The notes: a model not told the origin generated them from the letters alone. 64,000 nt of DNA from Bacillus cereus ATCC 14579 (GCF_000007825.1 NC_004722.1:2830501-2894500), one strand, 5' to 3'. Numbered from the stretch's first letter, positions 33,287 through 42,329 are shown. Numbers and translations: made by a program.

Positions 33287-33389
33287 TTTTATAGAGCTTA
33301 TACCACACAAGTTTATCACTGAATTTGATGTATAAAAAATATATAATAAAATCAAATCAACCCAATGTTAATTATTTATTTATAAACAA

Positions 33390-33420
33390 AAGATACACCA
33401 CTTAAAAAGCGGTGTATCTT
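33390..33420. terminator. Bidirectional terminator
   Basis: AAGATACACC(A)CTT pairs with AAGCGGTGTATCTT with one mismatch, between the yrzI array and the AI-2E transporter gene. Confidence 0.85.
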
Positions 33421-33432
33421 CCTCAGTTTTTA

Positions 33433-34554
33433 CTATTTTCGGTTACTTCTCTTCGTCTTAAACAATCTCACTAAGTTCGAAACAACTGTTTTTGTTACTG
33501 CATAAACTGGTACTGCTAAAATCATTCCGATGATTCCAGCAAAGTTTCCTACCCCTAAAATTAGGATAATAATTGTTAATGGGTGGATGTTTAATTTCGA
33601 GCTCATAATACGTGGTGAAATAATATTACTTTCAAACTGTTGTACAATTGTTACGATAATAATTACGTATAAGGCTTGCATCGGAGATACGAACAGTCCT
33701 ACAATAACAGCTGGTGCTGCCCCGATAAATGGACCTAAGTTAGGAATGATGTTTGTAAATGCTGCGATAATTCCTAAAACGAAAGCGTACGGTAAATCGA
33801 TAATTAAATAACCGATAAAAGTAAACGCACCTACAAATATACAAACGAGCGCTTGCCCTTGAATATATGCAGATAATGTTTCGTTCGTTTCCTTAATGAT
33901 ACGAAGCCCCTCTTCACGGTAAGACTCTGGTAATAAACTTACCGCTTTTCCTGGAAAGGCATGTCCATCTTTAAACATGTAAAATAAAATGAACGGTACA
34001 GTAAATACAACTAATGCAACGTTCGTGATAATACCAAATAAAGCCGTTGCACTCGACGTAATTGTATTTGGTATATCTTTTAAGTATTCAATCGCATTTT
34101 TTTCAATTGTTTCAATGGAAACGTAGTTTTGTGTAGATAACCATTCAAACAACCTATGATGTGATAATTCTTGTATGTATACTTTTCCCTCTTTTATGTA
34201 GCCTGGCATATTTTTTACTAAGTCCATTAGCTGTTGTGAAATCGTAGGAACAACTACTCCAACGCCAACCGCAGTTAATGTTATGATAAAAAGATATAAC
34301 AGCAATATCGCTAAATTTCTAGGTACTTTTTTATTCTCCAAAAAGATTAATACAGGATTAAATATGAAGTATAAAAAAAGCGCGATTAAGATTGGGAAAA
34401 ATAATGTTGATATGAAGATACCAATCGGTTGAAATAAAAATGATATTTTTGTGCAAATAAATATGATTCCTACAACCATTAGCACTTCTAATGTCCAAAA
34501 GTGCACTTTTGATTTCAAAAAAACGGCCTCCTTTAAACTAGCACTTCTCTTCAT
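33433..34554 (-). CDS. AI-2E family transporter (UPF0118)
   Basis: The protein has 373 residues with about seven to eight membrane spans. An N-terminal pair of spans, a soluble region (about 100-175) and a conserved C-terminal block (GALVCIFVG..., PNLGPFIGAAPAVIVGL near 280-296, QQFESNIISPRIMSS near 314-328) are typical of the AI-2E/PerM family. Members export autoinducer-2 or act as ion antiporters; the substrate here is unknown. Monocistronic. Confidence 0.9.
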   Translation of the reverse strand: MKRSASLKEAVFLKSKVHFWTLEVLMVVGIIFICTKISFLFQPIGIFISTLFFPILIALFLYFIFNPVLIFLENKKVPRNLAILLLYLFIITLTAVGVGVVVPTISQQLMDLVKNMPGYIKEGKVYIQELSHHRLFEWLSTQNYVSIETIEKNAIEYLKDIPNTITSSATALFGIITNVALVVFTVPFILFYMFKDGHAFPGKAVSLLPESYREEGLRIIKETNETLSAYIQGQALVCIFVGAFTFIGYLIIDLPYAFVLGIIAAFTNIIPNLGPFIGAAPAVIVGLFVSPMQALYVIIIVTIVQQFESNIISPRIMSSKLNIHPLTIIILILGVGNFAGIIGMILAVPVYAVTKTVVSNLVRLFKTKRSNRK

Positions 34555-34667
34555 TGTACCAAAATAAGTATGAATTTCACATAATATTTTCCTTTACAAT
34601 ATTCCAAAATACCGATAAATACACTACAATGAGATTACATACAAATTTGCAGGTAAAGGTGATAAAA

Positions 34668-35489
34668 ATGACACAATGCATCATATGCAGAAAAGATACG
34701 AAAGAACTTAGTGAACAATATGTCATTCCAGAAATATTATGTGGATATTATTTCACAAACTCAATTTGTGATACTTGTCATGAACAAATGACAACAAATA
34801 TTGATCGTCCTTTAATTAGGCATAAATTGAGTCAATTTAAGATTGAACAAATGAAAAGACAAATTGATTCCCCACTCTATACGAATGAGCACGGTGAGGA
34901 ACTTGCGGCTGCTGAGACTGATGTTGTCGAAGTAAGCGACGAAATTCTTTATTCTAATGCATTAATTATGAAACTATGTAAAAAGCACGATATTTCCTTA
35001 CATAATGAAATTTGGAAAGAGGAACGTGTAACGAAAGTAGCGAGTTCTATTCAACGGGAATTACTATTAGATAACCGTAAATATAAAATGAGTATATTAA
35101 AAATGGCTTATACATTCGCTGTACAAGCAGTTGATGGCTACTTTGAAGATCAAGATGCGATTGATATTTCTACCATTCTCTCAAATGCAGATTTCGTGGA
35201 ACTAAAAGAAAAAAGTATTGTACGTGATTTAAGCAAAAGTTCTTTATGGAATACGTTAAATACAAGTAGTGAAAATCATTACTTTATTTTACTTAGCGAT
35301 AAAGACGGTCTGTTTTGCTTCATTCGTTTGTTTGACATCTTTGATGTTGTCGTTCATTTATCAGAAAAAAGATTTGACCTTCCATCACCCATTGTCGGTG
35401 TAAATAATGTGAATACACAGAAATTTTATGTCCAAAGTTTAAAACAGTATATGGATGGGCTGTTCAAAGAAAAAGCACCTACTATATAA
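34668..35489 (+). CDS. HNH-endonuclease-like zinc-binding protein
   Basis: A 273-residue protein from ATG 34668 behind AAAGGTGAT; the frame extends upstream into the divergent promoter region without a site. The N-terminus CIICRKDTKELSEQYVIPEI and CDTCH carries two CxxC-type pairs around a segment like the EHVIP core of HNH_5 nucleases, though the catalytic His is replaced (QYVIP). The remaining 220 residues are unrecognised. Nuclease activity is therefore doubtful. Confidence 0.65.
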   Translation: MTQCIICRKDTKELSEQYVIPEILCGYYFTNSICDTCHEQMTTNIDRPLIRHKLSQFKIEQMKRQIDSPLYTNEHGEELAAAETDVVEVSDEILYSNALIMKLCKKHDISLHNEIWKEERVTKVASSIQRELLLDNRKYKMSILKMAYTFAVQAVDGYFEDQDAIDISTILSNADFVELKEKSIVRDLSKSSLWNTLNTSSENHYFILLSDKDGLFCFIRLFDIFDVVVHLSEKRFDLPSPIVGVNNVNTQKFYVQSLKQYMDGLFKEKAPTI

Positions 35490-35603
35490 TAGATACCAGA
35501 ACATATGGTCTCCTTTCTTGATGAAAAGACACTGTGTTATAATGAGTATGAAAAGAACAATACAATCACATAAACCAATTATAAATTGTATATAAATAAA
35601 AAA

Positions 35604-35629
35604 GACTAGTGTGCGGCTACACACTAGTC
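35604..35629 (-). terminator. Terminator downstream of the type I toxin gene
   Basis: GACTAGTGTG pairs perfectly with CACACTAGTC and precedes TTTTTTATTT on the minus strand. Confidence 0.8.
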
Positions 35630-35684
35630 CACGTAACTTAGCAGATTGGATTGTTCATTTATCCTATTTGTTTCTTACAAACAA

Positions 35685-35719
35685 AACAACCCACATTCTA
35701 TAGGCATAGGTGGGTTGTT
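35685..35719. terminator. Hairpin at the 3' end of the toxin gene
   Basis: AACAACCCAC pairs with GTGGGTTGTT and has ATTTTTT beyond on the plus strand. It overlaps the toxin stop codon and could end an antisense RNA from the plus strand as well as the toxin message. Confidence 0.7.
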
Positions 35720-35810
35720 ATTTTTTGAGCTTGTCTATTAAAACGACGACGAACGTTAACAATGCAACGAGAAACAGTCCACCCTGCAGTAGCAACGCTA
35801 TTTCACTCAC
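35718..35810 (-). CDS. Putative holin-like type I toxin peptide
   Basis: A 30-residue peptide from GTG 35810: MSEIALLLQGGLFLVALLTF, then VVVLIDKLKK. One membrane span and a Lys-rich end match the holin-like toxins of the TxpA/BsrG group of Bacillus, whose overproduction damages the membrane and whose mRNA is silenced by an antisense RNA. The ribosome site lies inside a hairpin (35814-35846), as known for such toxins. An antitoxin RNA is expected but not demonstrated. Confidence 0.75.
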   Translation of the reverse strand: MSEIALLLQGGLFLVALLTFVVVLIDKLKK

Positions 35811-35813
35811 GTA

Positions 35814-35846
35814 TTATCACCCCCCTCCTACTCGGAGAAGTGATAA
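35814..35846 (-). promoter_or_regulatory. Hairpin that sequesters the toxin ribosome site
   Basis: TTATCACTTCTCC pairs with GGAG..GGGGTGATAA (two-base bulge), burying the Shine-Dalgarno sequence AGGAGG...GGTGAT of the toxin gene. Confidence 0.65.
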
Positions 35847-35913
35847 TTAAACAACCAACCGCACCTTAAGTTACCCTTTGATTTTACCATATTTTCTAAT
35901 AATTTACGATGAA

Positions 35914-35941
35914 AACCCGCAAGCGAATAACTTGCGGATTT
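35914..35941. terminator. Terminator between the ssu operon and the toxin locus
   Basis: ACCCGCAAG pairs with CTTGCGGAT (one G-T pair) and has T6 on the plus strand and T4 on the minus strand. It probably ends the leftward ssu message. Confidence 0.75.
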
Positions 35942-36005
35942 TTTATACCCTATTAACAGGCAGTAAACAAAATGAAGCAATAAATAAGTGAAACTTTATT
36001 TCTCA

Positions 36006-37118
36006 CTATTTTTTTAATGCATATGCATCAGCAATCATTTCACCAACAATTTTATTTTCTTCTTTCTTCTTGTCTTTCAATAATGGGAATAACAATTCTG
36101 CCACTTCATACGCTTCTTCTAAATGCGGATATCCTGATAAAACAAACGTATCAATTCCTAACGATTCATATTCTTTTATCCTTTCTGCTACTGTATGCGG
36201 ATCGCCTACAAGTGCAGTACCTGCCCCACCTCTTACAAGTCCGATACCAGCCCATAAATTAGGGCTTATCTCTAACGACTCTCTCGTACCTTTATTTAAA
36301 TGTGTCATCCGTTTTTGACCAACCGAATCATATCTTGCAAATGTCTTTTGAGCAAGCTCAATTGTTTCATTATCCACATATTGAATTAAACGTTCGGCCT
36401 CTTCCCATGCTTCTTCTTCTGTCTCTCTTACAATTACGTGTAATCTAATGCCAAATCGGACTGTACGCCCCTTCTCTTCTGCAAGTTTTCTTACTTCTTC
36501 TACTTTTTCTTTTACTTGCTCTGGCGGCTCTCCCCACGTTAAATATACATCACTATGTTCAGCTGCTACTTCTTTTCCAGCAGCTGATGATCCTCCGAAA
36601 TATATAGGAGGATATGGCGTTTGAACTGGTGGGAATACAACTTTACTATCTGTAACTTGAATATGTTTTCCTTCTAAAGAGATCGTTTCACCTTGCAATG
36701 TCGATTTCCAAACTTTTAAAAATTCATCCGCTGCTTCATACCTTTCATCATGATTAAGATATAATCCATCTCCTTGTAGTTCAACTGGATCTCCTCCAGC
36801 TACTACATTAATAAGCAGTCTCCCATCTGAAATTCTATCAAATGTAGATGCCATCCTCGCTGCAACTGTAGGGGACATTAGTCCTGGTCTTACTGCTACT
36901 AAAAATTTTAGTTTTTCTGTTTCAGCAGCAAGAGCTGAAGCTAACACCCAAGGGTCTTCACATCCTTGACCAGTTGGAAGTAAAACACCCGTATATCCTA
37001 AATAATCAGCTGCCGCAGCAACTTGCTTATAATAACCATATTCAGCTGCTCTTCCTCGTTTTGTCGTTCCTAAATATCGACCATCTCCATAAGCCGGAAT
37101 AAACCATAATAATTCCAT
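36006..37118 (-). CDS. ssuD: FMNH2-dependent alkanesulfonate monooxygenase
   Basis: A 370-residue flavin-dependent monooxygenase of the bacterial luciferase-like fold that releases sulfite from alkanesulfonates. It has ELLWFIPAYGDGRYLG at the N-terminus, the RISDGRLLINVVAGGDP segment (near 98-114) and the GSSAAGKEVAAEHSDVYLTWGEPP region (near 178-201), as in SsuD. Start ATG 37118 is preferred to GTG 37130. It ends the ssuBACD operon. Its reductase partner (SsuE-type) is not in the window. Confidence 0.93.
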   Translation of the reverse strand: MELLWFIPAYGDGRYLGTTKRGRAAEYGYYKQVAAAADYLGYTGVLLPTGQGCEDPWVLASALAAETEKLKFLVAVRPGLMSPTVAARMASTFDRISDGRLLINVVAGGDPVELQGDGLYLNHDERYEAADEFLKVWKSTLQGETISLEGKHIQVTDSKVVFPPVQTPYPPIYFGGSSAAGKEVAAEHSDVYLTWGEPPEQVKEKVEEVRKLAEEKGRTVRFGIRLHVIVRETEEEAWEEAERLIQYVDNETIELAQKTFARYDSVGQKRMTHLNKGTRESLEISPNLWAGIGLVRGGAGTALVGDPHTVAERIKEYESLGIDTFVLSGYPHLEEAYEVAELLFPLLKDKKKEENKIVGEMIADAYALKK

Positions 37119-37194
37119 GCCTTTACACACCCCTTATTTATTTTGAATCGTATACTAACACATTCTATATAAATTACCCCTAATAATTTATATG

Positions 37195-38043
37195 TTAATT
37201 CCCAGTCTCACCTTTAAAATTATCTCGCCATCTTAAAAACTTCGCTTCTAGTAAACGTACTAGAGAGTCAGAAAACTTCCCAACAAATGCAAAGATAATT
37301 ATGCCGACAAATACGATATCTGTATTTGAAAATTGCCTTGCATCCATAATCATATAACCAATACCTTCTGTAGATCCCATAAGTTCTGCTACTACTAAAC
37401 TCACCCATGCAACACCTAACGATAACCTTGCTCCTAGTAAAAGGTTAGGCAATGCAGATGGTAAAATGAGTTTCGTAATTAGTTTTCTTTTGCTAAACTC
37501 TAACACTCTCGCAACATCAAATAACTTTGAATCCACACCTCTAATACCTAAAAATGCGTTTACGTATAAAGGAAAAAATGCACCATCTGCAATTAATAAC
37601 ACTTTCGATGTTTCACCAAAACCGAACCATAATACGAAAAGTGGCGCAACAGCTAGATGAGGTACAGTTCTTAACATTTGCACAGATGGATCTAAATATT
37701 GCTCACTTCTCGTTGAAAATCCAACAATCGTTCCTAAAATGATTCCTAAGCCCCCACCAATAAAGAAACCAGCCGCAGCCCTGAATACACTAATACTTAA
37801 ATGGCCGAATAACTCTCCTGTTTTAATAAGCTCTTGGAAAGCTAAAAAAATATCTAATGGTGTTGGTAAAACTGTTTTAGAAACAAGGCCGAATACGCCA
37901 GCTAACTGCCAAATTATTAATATAATAACCGGTATAGTAATCGCCCTTACTAAAACTTTTACATTTAACTTTCGCACATTCTTAACTCTGTTTTTCTCAA
38001 TCGTTATACTCGCTGGTTTCATAACAGCTTTCGTATTTTCCAC
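37195..38043 (-). CDS. ssuC: Alkanesulfonate ABC transporter permease
   Basis: A 282-residue BPD_transp_1 permease with about six spans. The cytoplasmic EAA-type loop (DVARVLEFSKRKLITKLILPSALPNLLLGARLSLG) that contacts the ATPase lies near 175-210. Start GTG 38043 follows AAGAGG. Genes on both sides (ssuA, ssuD) fix the assignment. Confidence 0.92.
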   Translation of the reverse strand: MENTKAVMKPASITIEKNRVKNVRKLNVKVLVRAITIPVIILIIWQLAGVFGLVSKTVLPTPLDIFLAFQELIKTGELFGHLSISVFRAAAGFFIGGGLGIILGTIVGFSTRSEQYLDPSVQMLRTVPHLAVAPLFVLWFGFGETSKVLLIADGAFFPLYVNAFLGIRGVDSKLFDVARVLEFSKRKLITKLILPSALPNLLLGARLSLGVAWVSLVVAELMGSTEGIGYMIMDARQFSNTDIVFVGIIIFAFVGKFSDSLVRLLEAKFLRWRDNFKGETGN

Positions 38044-38059
38044 TTTACAAAACCTCTTT

Positions 38060-39046
38060 TCACTTCGCTTTCAATGCTTTTTCTACGAAAAAATTATCTA
38101 CAACTTTTTCCGCCTTAATTTCTTTCTTTATAGAACCGAGCTTATATTGAAAATCCGCTGTCTTTTGTTGTTCTGCTATTATTTCCTTCGTTACCGGAAC
38201 TAAAATTGGTTTGTCGTGATTAAACACTTCTTTTACGATCTCCGCATCTATCTTTTTTACAGAAGTATATACTTTTATTGCTTCATCTAAGTTAGCATCT
38301 TGCCATACACGTGCTTTCTCATAAACTTTGAGGAATTTCTCAACTAATTCTGGATGTTCTTTCGCAAATTTTGTTCTCGTAATTAAAAATTCTGGTGAAG
38401 AGACATTTAATGTTTCACCGTCTGCAATCACCTTCGCACCTTTATTTAACGTATGTAATGATATGAAAGGGTCCCAAATCGCCCATGCATCTACTGATCC
38501 TGATTCGAATGCAGGCTGCGCTTCATCTGGTTGTAATTGAATGACATTTACCTCTTTTGCATCAATCCCTTCTTTATCAAGTGCTCGATACAATAAATTA
38601 AAGGCACTACTTCCTTTTGCTACTGCAATTTTTTTACCTTTTAACTCTTTTACACTCGCAATCTTGCTATCTTTTTGAACGAGAATTCCAGTTCCTTTTC
38701 TCGCATAACTTGTATTGGCGATTTCGGTAAATCCAATACCTGCTGCTTGCGCTGAAATGACTGGAGAATTCCCTACTTCACCAAAGTCTAATCGGTTTGA
38801 TGCGATTGCTTCAAAATAAGGAGGTCCACTTTGGAACTCTGTCCATTTCACTTTAACTCCTTCTTTTTTAAACTCCTCTTCAAACCACCCCTTTTTCTTT
38901 GCTAGTAATAGCGGGCTTAACCCTTGCTGTATACCAATTTGTATTGTTACATCTTCTTTCTTACTACTTGCTGTACTTTTTTCACATCCTAATAAACATA
39001 CTGATATAGCTAAAGCAAAAGAAAGAATTTTAAATTTTTTATACAT
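38060..39046 (-). CDS. ssuA: Alkanesulfonate-binding lipoprotein
   Basis: A 328-residue substrate-binding lipoprotein with signal peptide and lipobox LLGC (Cys near 21). The body (VTIQIGIQQGLSPLLLAKKKGWFEE, LDFGEVGNSPVISAQAAG, VDAWAIWDPFIS) is the NMT1/SsuA fold that captures sulfonates outside the cell. Separated from ssuB by 17 bp and from ssuC by 16 bp. Confidence 0.92.
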   Translation of the reverse strand: MYKKFKILSFALAISVCLLGCEKSTASSKKEDVTIQIGIQQGLSPLLLAKKKGWFEEEFKKEGVKVKWTEFQSGPPYFEAIASNRLDFGEVGNSPVISAQAAGIGFTEIANTSYARKGTGILVQKDSKIASVKELKGKKIAVAKGSSAFNLLYRALDKEGIDAKEVNVIQLQPDEAQPAFESGSVDAWAIWDPFISLHTLNKGAKVIADGETLNVSSPEFLITRTKFAKEHPELVEKFLKVYEKARVWQDANLDEAIKVYTSVKKIDAEIVKEVFNHDKPILVPVTKEIIAEQQKTADFQYKLGSIKKEIKAEKVVDNFFVEKALKAK

Positions 39047-39063
39047 ATAAAATCACCCTTTTC

Positions 39064-39819
39064 CTATATACTTGTTTGAATCAACCCTCCATATTCAAAC
39101 TGCTGTAATACTTTCGTTCGAAGTTGTTGGAACGATTGAGAAGTTTTATTTCGCGGATAAGGCAAATTATTTTCAATCACTTTATGTATTTTCCCTGGTT
39201 TTGCACTCATAATGATGATTCGGTTTGAAAGATATATCGCTTCGTCTATATCATGTGTAACGAATATCATTGTTGTTTTCTTCTGCTCCCAAATATTTAG
39301 CAATACTTCTTGTAAATGACTTCGAGTAAAAGCATCCAGCGCTCCAAAAGGTTCATCAAGTAATAATACATTTGGATCTCTTAATAACGCTCTCGCTATC
39401 GCAACACGTTGTGACATCCCGCCTGAAATTTCTTTCGGATACGATTTTTCAAAGCCATCTAACCGAACGATTTCAACCCATTCTCTCACCTTATCTTTCA
39501 CATACTTATCTTTTAACGACAAATCTGCCGCTATATTTTCTTCAACTGTTAACCATGGAAAAAGCCTATGTTCTTGAAAAATAAAACCTTGTTTCTTGCT
39601 CGTTTTTAAGATAGGCTCCCCGTCAATAACAACTTCACCTTCAAAATCATTATCTAGACCTGCAACAATTTTTAGTAATGTACTTTTTCCGCACCCACTC
39701 GGACCAATTACTGTAACAAAATCCCCTTCCTCTAATTGAAAATTAATATTCTCTAGCACTTGAACCGTACCAGTTTGTTTCAAAAAATATTTTGATACCC
39801 CATCAATTGAAACAGTCAT
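39064..39819 (-). CDS. ssuB: Alkanesulfonate ABC transporter ATP-binding protein
   Basis: A 251-residue ATPase with Walker [10 protein letters not shown] (39-47), signature ISGGMSQR (131-138), Walker B VLLLDEP (151-157) and H-loop FVTHDIDEA. It is the first gene of ssuBACD. Start ATG 39819 follows AAGGAGGGG. A strong terminator-like hairpin lies between it and its promoter. Confidence 0.94.
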
Positions 39820-39879
39820 TTCTTCCCCTCCTTAAAATGATTCATATAAATGAACAGATTCAGTATTTGTGCAATAAAA

Positions 39880-39921
39880 AAACCAAAGGCATTTTATCTG
39901 TTGATAAAATGCCTTTGGTTT
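39880..39921 (-). terminator. Strong hairpin in the ssu leader (attenuator candidate)
   Basis: A perfect 19-bp stem (39880-39898 with 39903-39921) with a four-base loop precedes T7 on the minus strand. It lies about 35 bp downstream of a good promoter and 60 bp upstream of ssuB, with no gene between. Confidence 0.85.
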
Positions 39922-39954
39922 CTCCAATCAGCAATACGTTATGGAATTAAGTAC

Positions 39955-39983
39955 ATATTATACAAATATTTCCGATAAGTCAA
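39955..39983 (-). promoter_or_regulatory. Promoter of the ssu leader
   Basis: TTGACT, 17 bases, TAATAT on the minus strand. The overlapping ACTTATCGGAAAT loosely resembles a CymR (cysteine regulon) site; that is a guess. Confidence 0.55.
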
Positions 39984-40038
39984 CTAGGTTTTATTAAAAC
40001 ATACATATGATTTGTTTGAACATTTTACTTTTGTTTAT

Positions 40039-40052
40039 TTAAACGATATCGT
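40039..40052. promoter_or_regulatory. Palindrome AAACGATATCGTTT
   Basis: A perfect 14-bp palindrome just beyond the stop of the gene at 40060. A possible regulator site or chance. Confidence 0.3.
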
Positions 40053-40059
40053 TTACTTA

Positions 40060-40788
40060 CTATTTTTTCTGATCTTTAATCCACTGTAACCAATAAGAAA
40101 ACTCACACGCTAAATGCATTTGATGGGATTTAATTAGACTATTAGGACAAAGGGCTGGGAACTCAACAACTAGACTTACTTCTATCCCTGTATCAGTATC
40201 TTTAAATTGATGTCGAACTCCACCAATAGTAGTACCATCTTTCATACGTGCAACACCTGTTGATTGGTATTGATAAGATTTATCTCTCGGTGTTTTCAAT
40301 CCGGTTTCGTCACCAAAAACAATGAAAAATTGAACTGGAAACGGAGAATTACCAGTAGTTTCGATAACCTCTAATTCATTTTCCCCAAAGGGTCTTAGTA
40401 CATAGTGATCAGGACAAGCAGATAAATTCACTTTGTTATTTTCACGTGATTGTTCAAGCATCAAACTATCAATTCCATGTATAGCTACTTCTGCTGTAAT
40501 CCCGTCTAAATAAATACTAGTTTTTGAAAATTTTCGTCTATCGCCAGATAAAAGAGTACAGATACGCATACCTAATGCACTTAATCTAAGTTTTGATTTC
40601 AACTTTTCGTACATTTCATTGTATGTATATCGCAACTTTATTTCCGTTAGCTGTTTTATCATGACGTCTGTATCATTTATTTCAAGCTCTTTATGTCCTA
40701 ATGTATATAATACTTTTTTTATCCGTTCTCTTTTCCATTTTATAAGTTGCTCTTGTGAGATATTATTTCCATCGATAATAATTTTCAT
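40060..40788 (-). CDS. Protein of unknown function in a TetR operon
   Basis: A 242-residue soluble protein that I do not recognise. It opens with a short beta-hairpin (MKIIIDGNNISQEQLIKW) and a charged helical region, followed by a Ser/Thr-rich beta part and an end with CEFSYWLQWIKDQKK. No membrane span or signal peptide. Its ATG overlaps the tetR stop (40785-40788), so it is translated with the regulator and is its probable target or partner. Confidence 0.65.
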   Translation of the reverse strand: MKIIIDGNNISQEQLIKWKRERIKKVLYTLGHKELEINDTDVMIKQLTEIKLRYTYNEMYEKLKSKLRLSALGMRICTLLSGDRRKFSKTSIYLDGITAEVAIHGIDSLMLEQSRENNKVNLSACPDHYVLRPFGENELEVIETTGNSPFPVQFFIVFGDETGLKTPRDKSYQYQSTGVARMKDGTTIGGVRHQFKDTDTGIEVSLVVEFPALCPNSLIKSHQMHLACEFSYWLQWIKDQKK

Positions 40789-41375
40789 AAACTTTCTCCT
40801 TCCTTTTGATTGTATCGTAGTGTAGTTAATACTAAATTAACCATTTCATGTTTTGTATCTAGATTCAACTTTACTTCTGAATGAGCAATACTGTTAAGAC
40901 CGTATAAAATAAATCCAGAAGCTAATAATGAGTTATCAGTATAAAAAATCCCTGTTTTCACTCCCTCTTCAATTACTTGTCTAATTAACGGTTGCATACG
41001 TGCGAATAATTTCTGTTCCAGTTGAAAATGTTGTTCCGTCTGAAACGAACTCACATTTTTATAGGGTGCTAACTTTTCAATAAATGTCCAAAATATATCT
41101 AGTGAATCTTTCATCTTTTGCATGACAGACCGTTCATTTGAAACAAGTATTTCTTCAATTAACTCCATATTTTTCACAATACAGTCATTTAAAACTTCAT
41201 CAACAAAATTCTCTTTAGACTTGAAGTAATAATAAAATAAGCCCGTTGCTACACCTGCATGATTCACAACATCTTTTATGCCAAATCCTTTCATACCATT
41301 TTTCATATATAGTTCAAAACCAATATCCATTAACTCTTGGCGTCTTACATCTGGTTCTTTTGATATTCTTTTCAT
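40785..41375 (-). CDS. TetR/AcrR family transcriptional regulator
   Basis: A 196-residue repressor with an N-terminal HTH (about 12-58: RRQELMDIGFELYMKNGMKG, IKDVVNHAGVATGLFYYYFKSKENF) and a variable ligand-binding C-terminal domain. Two dyads upstream (41404-41422 and 41429-41447) are probable operators, so it should repress itself and the gene at 40060. Ligand unknown. Confidence 0.9.
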   Translation of the reverse strand: MKRISKEPDVRRQELMDIGFELYMKNGMKGFGIKDVVNHAGVATGLFYYYFKSKENFVDEVLNDCIVKNMELIEEILVSNERSVMQKMKDSLDIFWTFIEKLAPYKNVSSFQTEQHFQLEQKLFARMQPLIRQVIEEGVKTGIFYTDNSLLASGFILYGLNSIAHSEVKLNLDTKHEMVNLVLTTLRYNQKEGESL

Positions 41376-41403
41376 ACGTCATCTCCTACACTGTTTTCAC
41401 CAC

Positions 41404-41447
41404 GACTGAATCTGATTCAATCATAAACGACTGAACTTGATTCAGTC
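41404..41447. promoter_or_regulatory. Two tandem TetR operators
   Basis: GACTGAA-N5-TTCAATC (41404-41422) and GACTGAA-N5-TTCAGTC (41429-41447) are 19-bp dyads 25 bp apart, on one DNA face, directly before the tetR gene. Confidence 0.75.
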
Positions 41448-41509
41448 AATATTGTTTCATAAATTTAAAATCGATTTAATAACTAAGCGACGAAATTTCT
41501 ACAAAAAAA

Positions 41510-41582
41510 GAGTAATCTCAAGAGATATGCTACTAACCTTAGATTGATCAAAAAAGTTAGATCATATAACTTGAGACTACTC
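41510..41582 (-). terminator. Long two-part terminator hairpin
   Basis: GAGTA(G)TCTCAAG pairs with CTTGAGA(T)TACTC, and inside it ATATG/CATAT and CTAAC/GTTAG pair again. T7 follows on the minus strand. It ends the DUF402 gene. Confidence 0.75.
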
Positions 41583-41614
41583 ATTTCCATTCAAAATATT
41601 TATGTAATTAAATT

Positions 41615-42124
41615 TTATTTCCTCCGCACCCTGGCTGTCTCCAAAACTATTGGTGGAAGCTCTTTTTGAATGATTTCTTTTAATTCATAAAGAGCTTTCT
41701 TCACATAACCACCTTCGAAATTTCCTAATGGTTCTGGTAATTCATCCTCATCCAATATGAAGTATTCTCCATTTGGAAGTACCATAATATCGATGATTAA
41801 ATCTTCAAAGGAAACCACTTCATCTTTTATTTGTGTGTTTTTTACGATATTAAAATAGGAACCTAAATACTTTCCTTTTATATCTCTCCATACGTATAAA
41901 TTGTACGGACGATCTCTCCAGTAATATGCGATTGTATAACTCCCTTTTGGGATTGTTAACTTAGTATCATTTGCAGTCATTGTAAATGAATACTGCACCT
42001 CGTGAAATAAAACGATACTTTGTGATTGCTTTTCAAGTAATAAGCAATTGTGATCTACTATTGTTGAGTTATACCGGATTTTTCTTTCTATAATTTCAAT
42101 TTTCGATGTAAGTAACTTATTCAT
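41615..42124 (-). CDS. DUF402 family protein (YgaC/Ntdp-like nucleotide phosphatase)
   Basis: A 169-residue protein. The segment YWRDRPYNLYVWRDIKGKYL (near 68-87) followed by GSYFNIV, then DLIIDIMVLPNGEYFILDEDEL (near 108-129), is the DUF402 pattern seen in the nucleoside tri/diphosphatase Ntdp and in FomD. Those enzymes bind two divalent metals through the Asp residues. This may be a paralogue; substrate unknown. Confidence 0.85.
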   Translation of the reverse strand: MNKLLTSKIEIIERKIRYNSTIVDHNCLLLEKQSQSIVLFHEVQYSFTMTANDTKLTIPKGSYTIAYYWRDRPYNLYVWRDIKGKYLGSYFNIVKNTQIKDEVVSFEDLIIDIMVLPNGEYFILDEDELPEPLGNFEGGYVKKALYELKEIIQKELPPIVLETARVRRK

Positions 42125-42228
42125 TATTTTGTTTCCCCTTATGCTAGTTCTATCCTCAATTATATCTATTTATGTAGTGATAAAGAAGTGTATAGTTTTT
42201 TATATAATGATTTATACAAGTACATAAT

Positions 42229-42259
42229 AAAAACTCCTTCTTATTTAGAAAGAGTTTTT
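42229..42259 (-). terminator. Terminator-like hairpin
   Basis: AAAAACTC pairs with GAGTTTTT around a 15-base partly paired loop, 70 bp beyond the gene at 42330. Confidence 0.6.
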
Positions 42260-42329
42260 CACTATCCATGTTTCATATTTTTTCACTTCTAACGGAAACT
42301 CATTTGTTTTCATGCAACTAACAGTACTA

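Noticed and set aside
33530..33811. 93-codon frame antisense to the AI-2E transporter
   Set aside because: No start signals; the opposite strand encodes a clear family protein.
35979..36003. Possible further bcr-type fragment (AATAAGTGAAACTTTA)
   Set aside because: The match is too short to separate from chance in AT-rich DNA.
39822..39985. SAM riboswitch (S-box) before ssuB
   Set aside because: The leader lacks the S-box core and is too short; only a simple hairpin is present.
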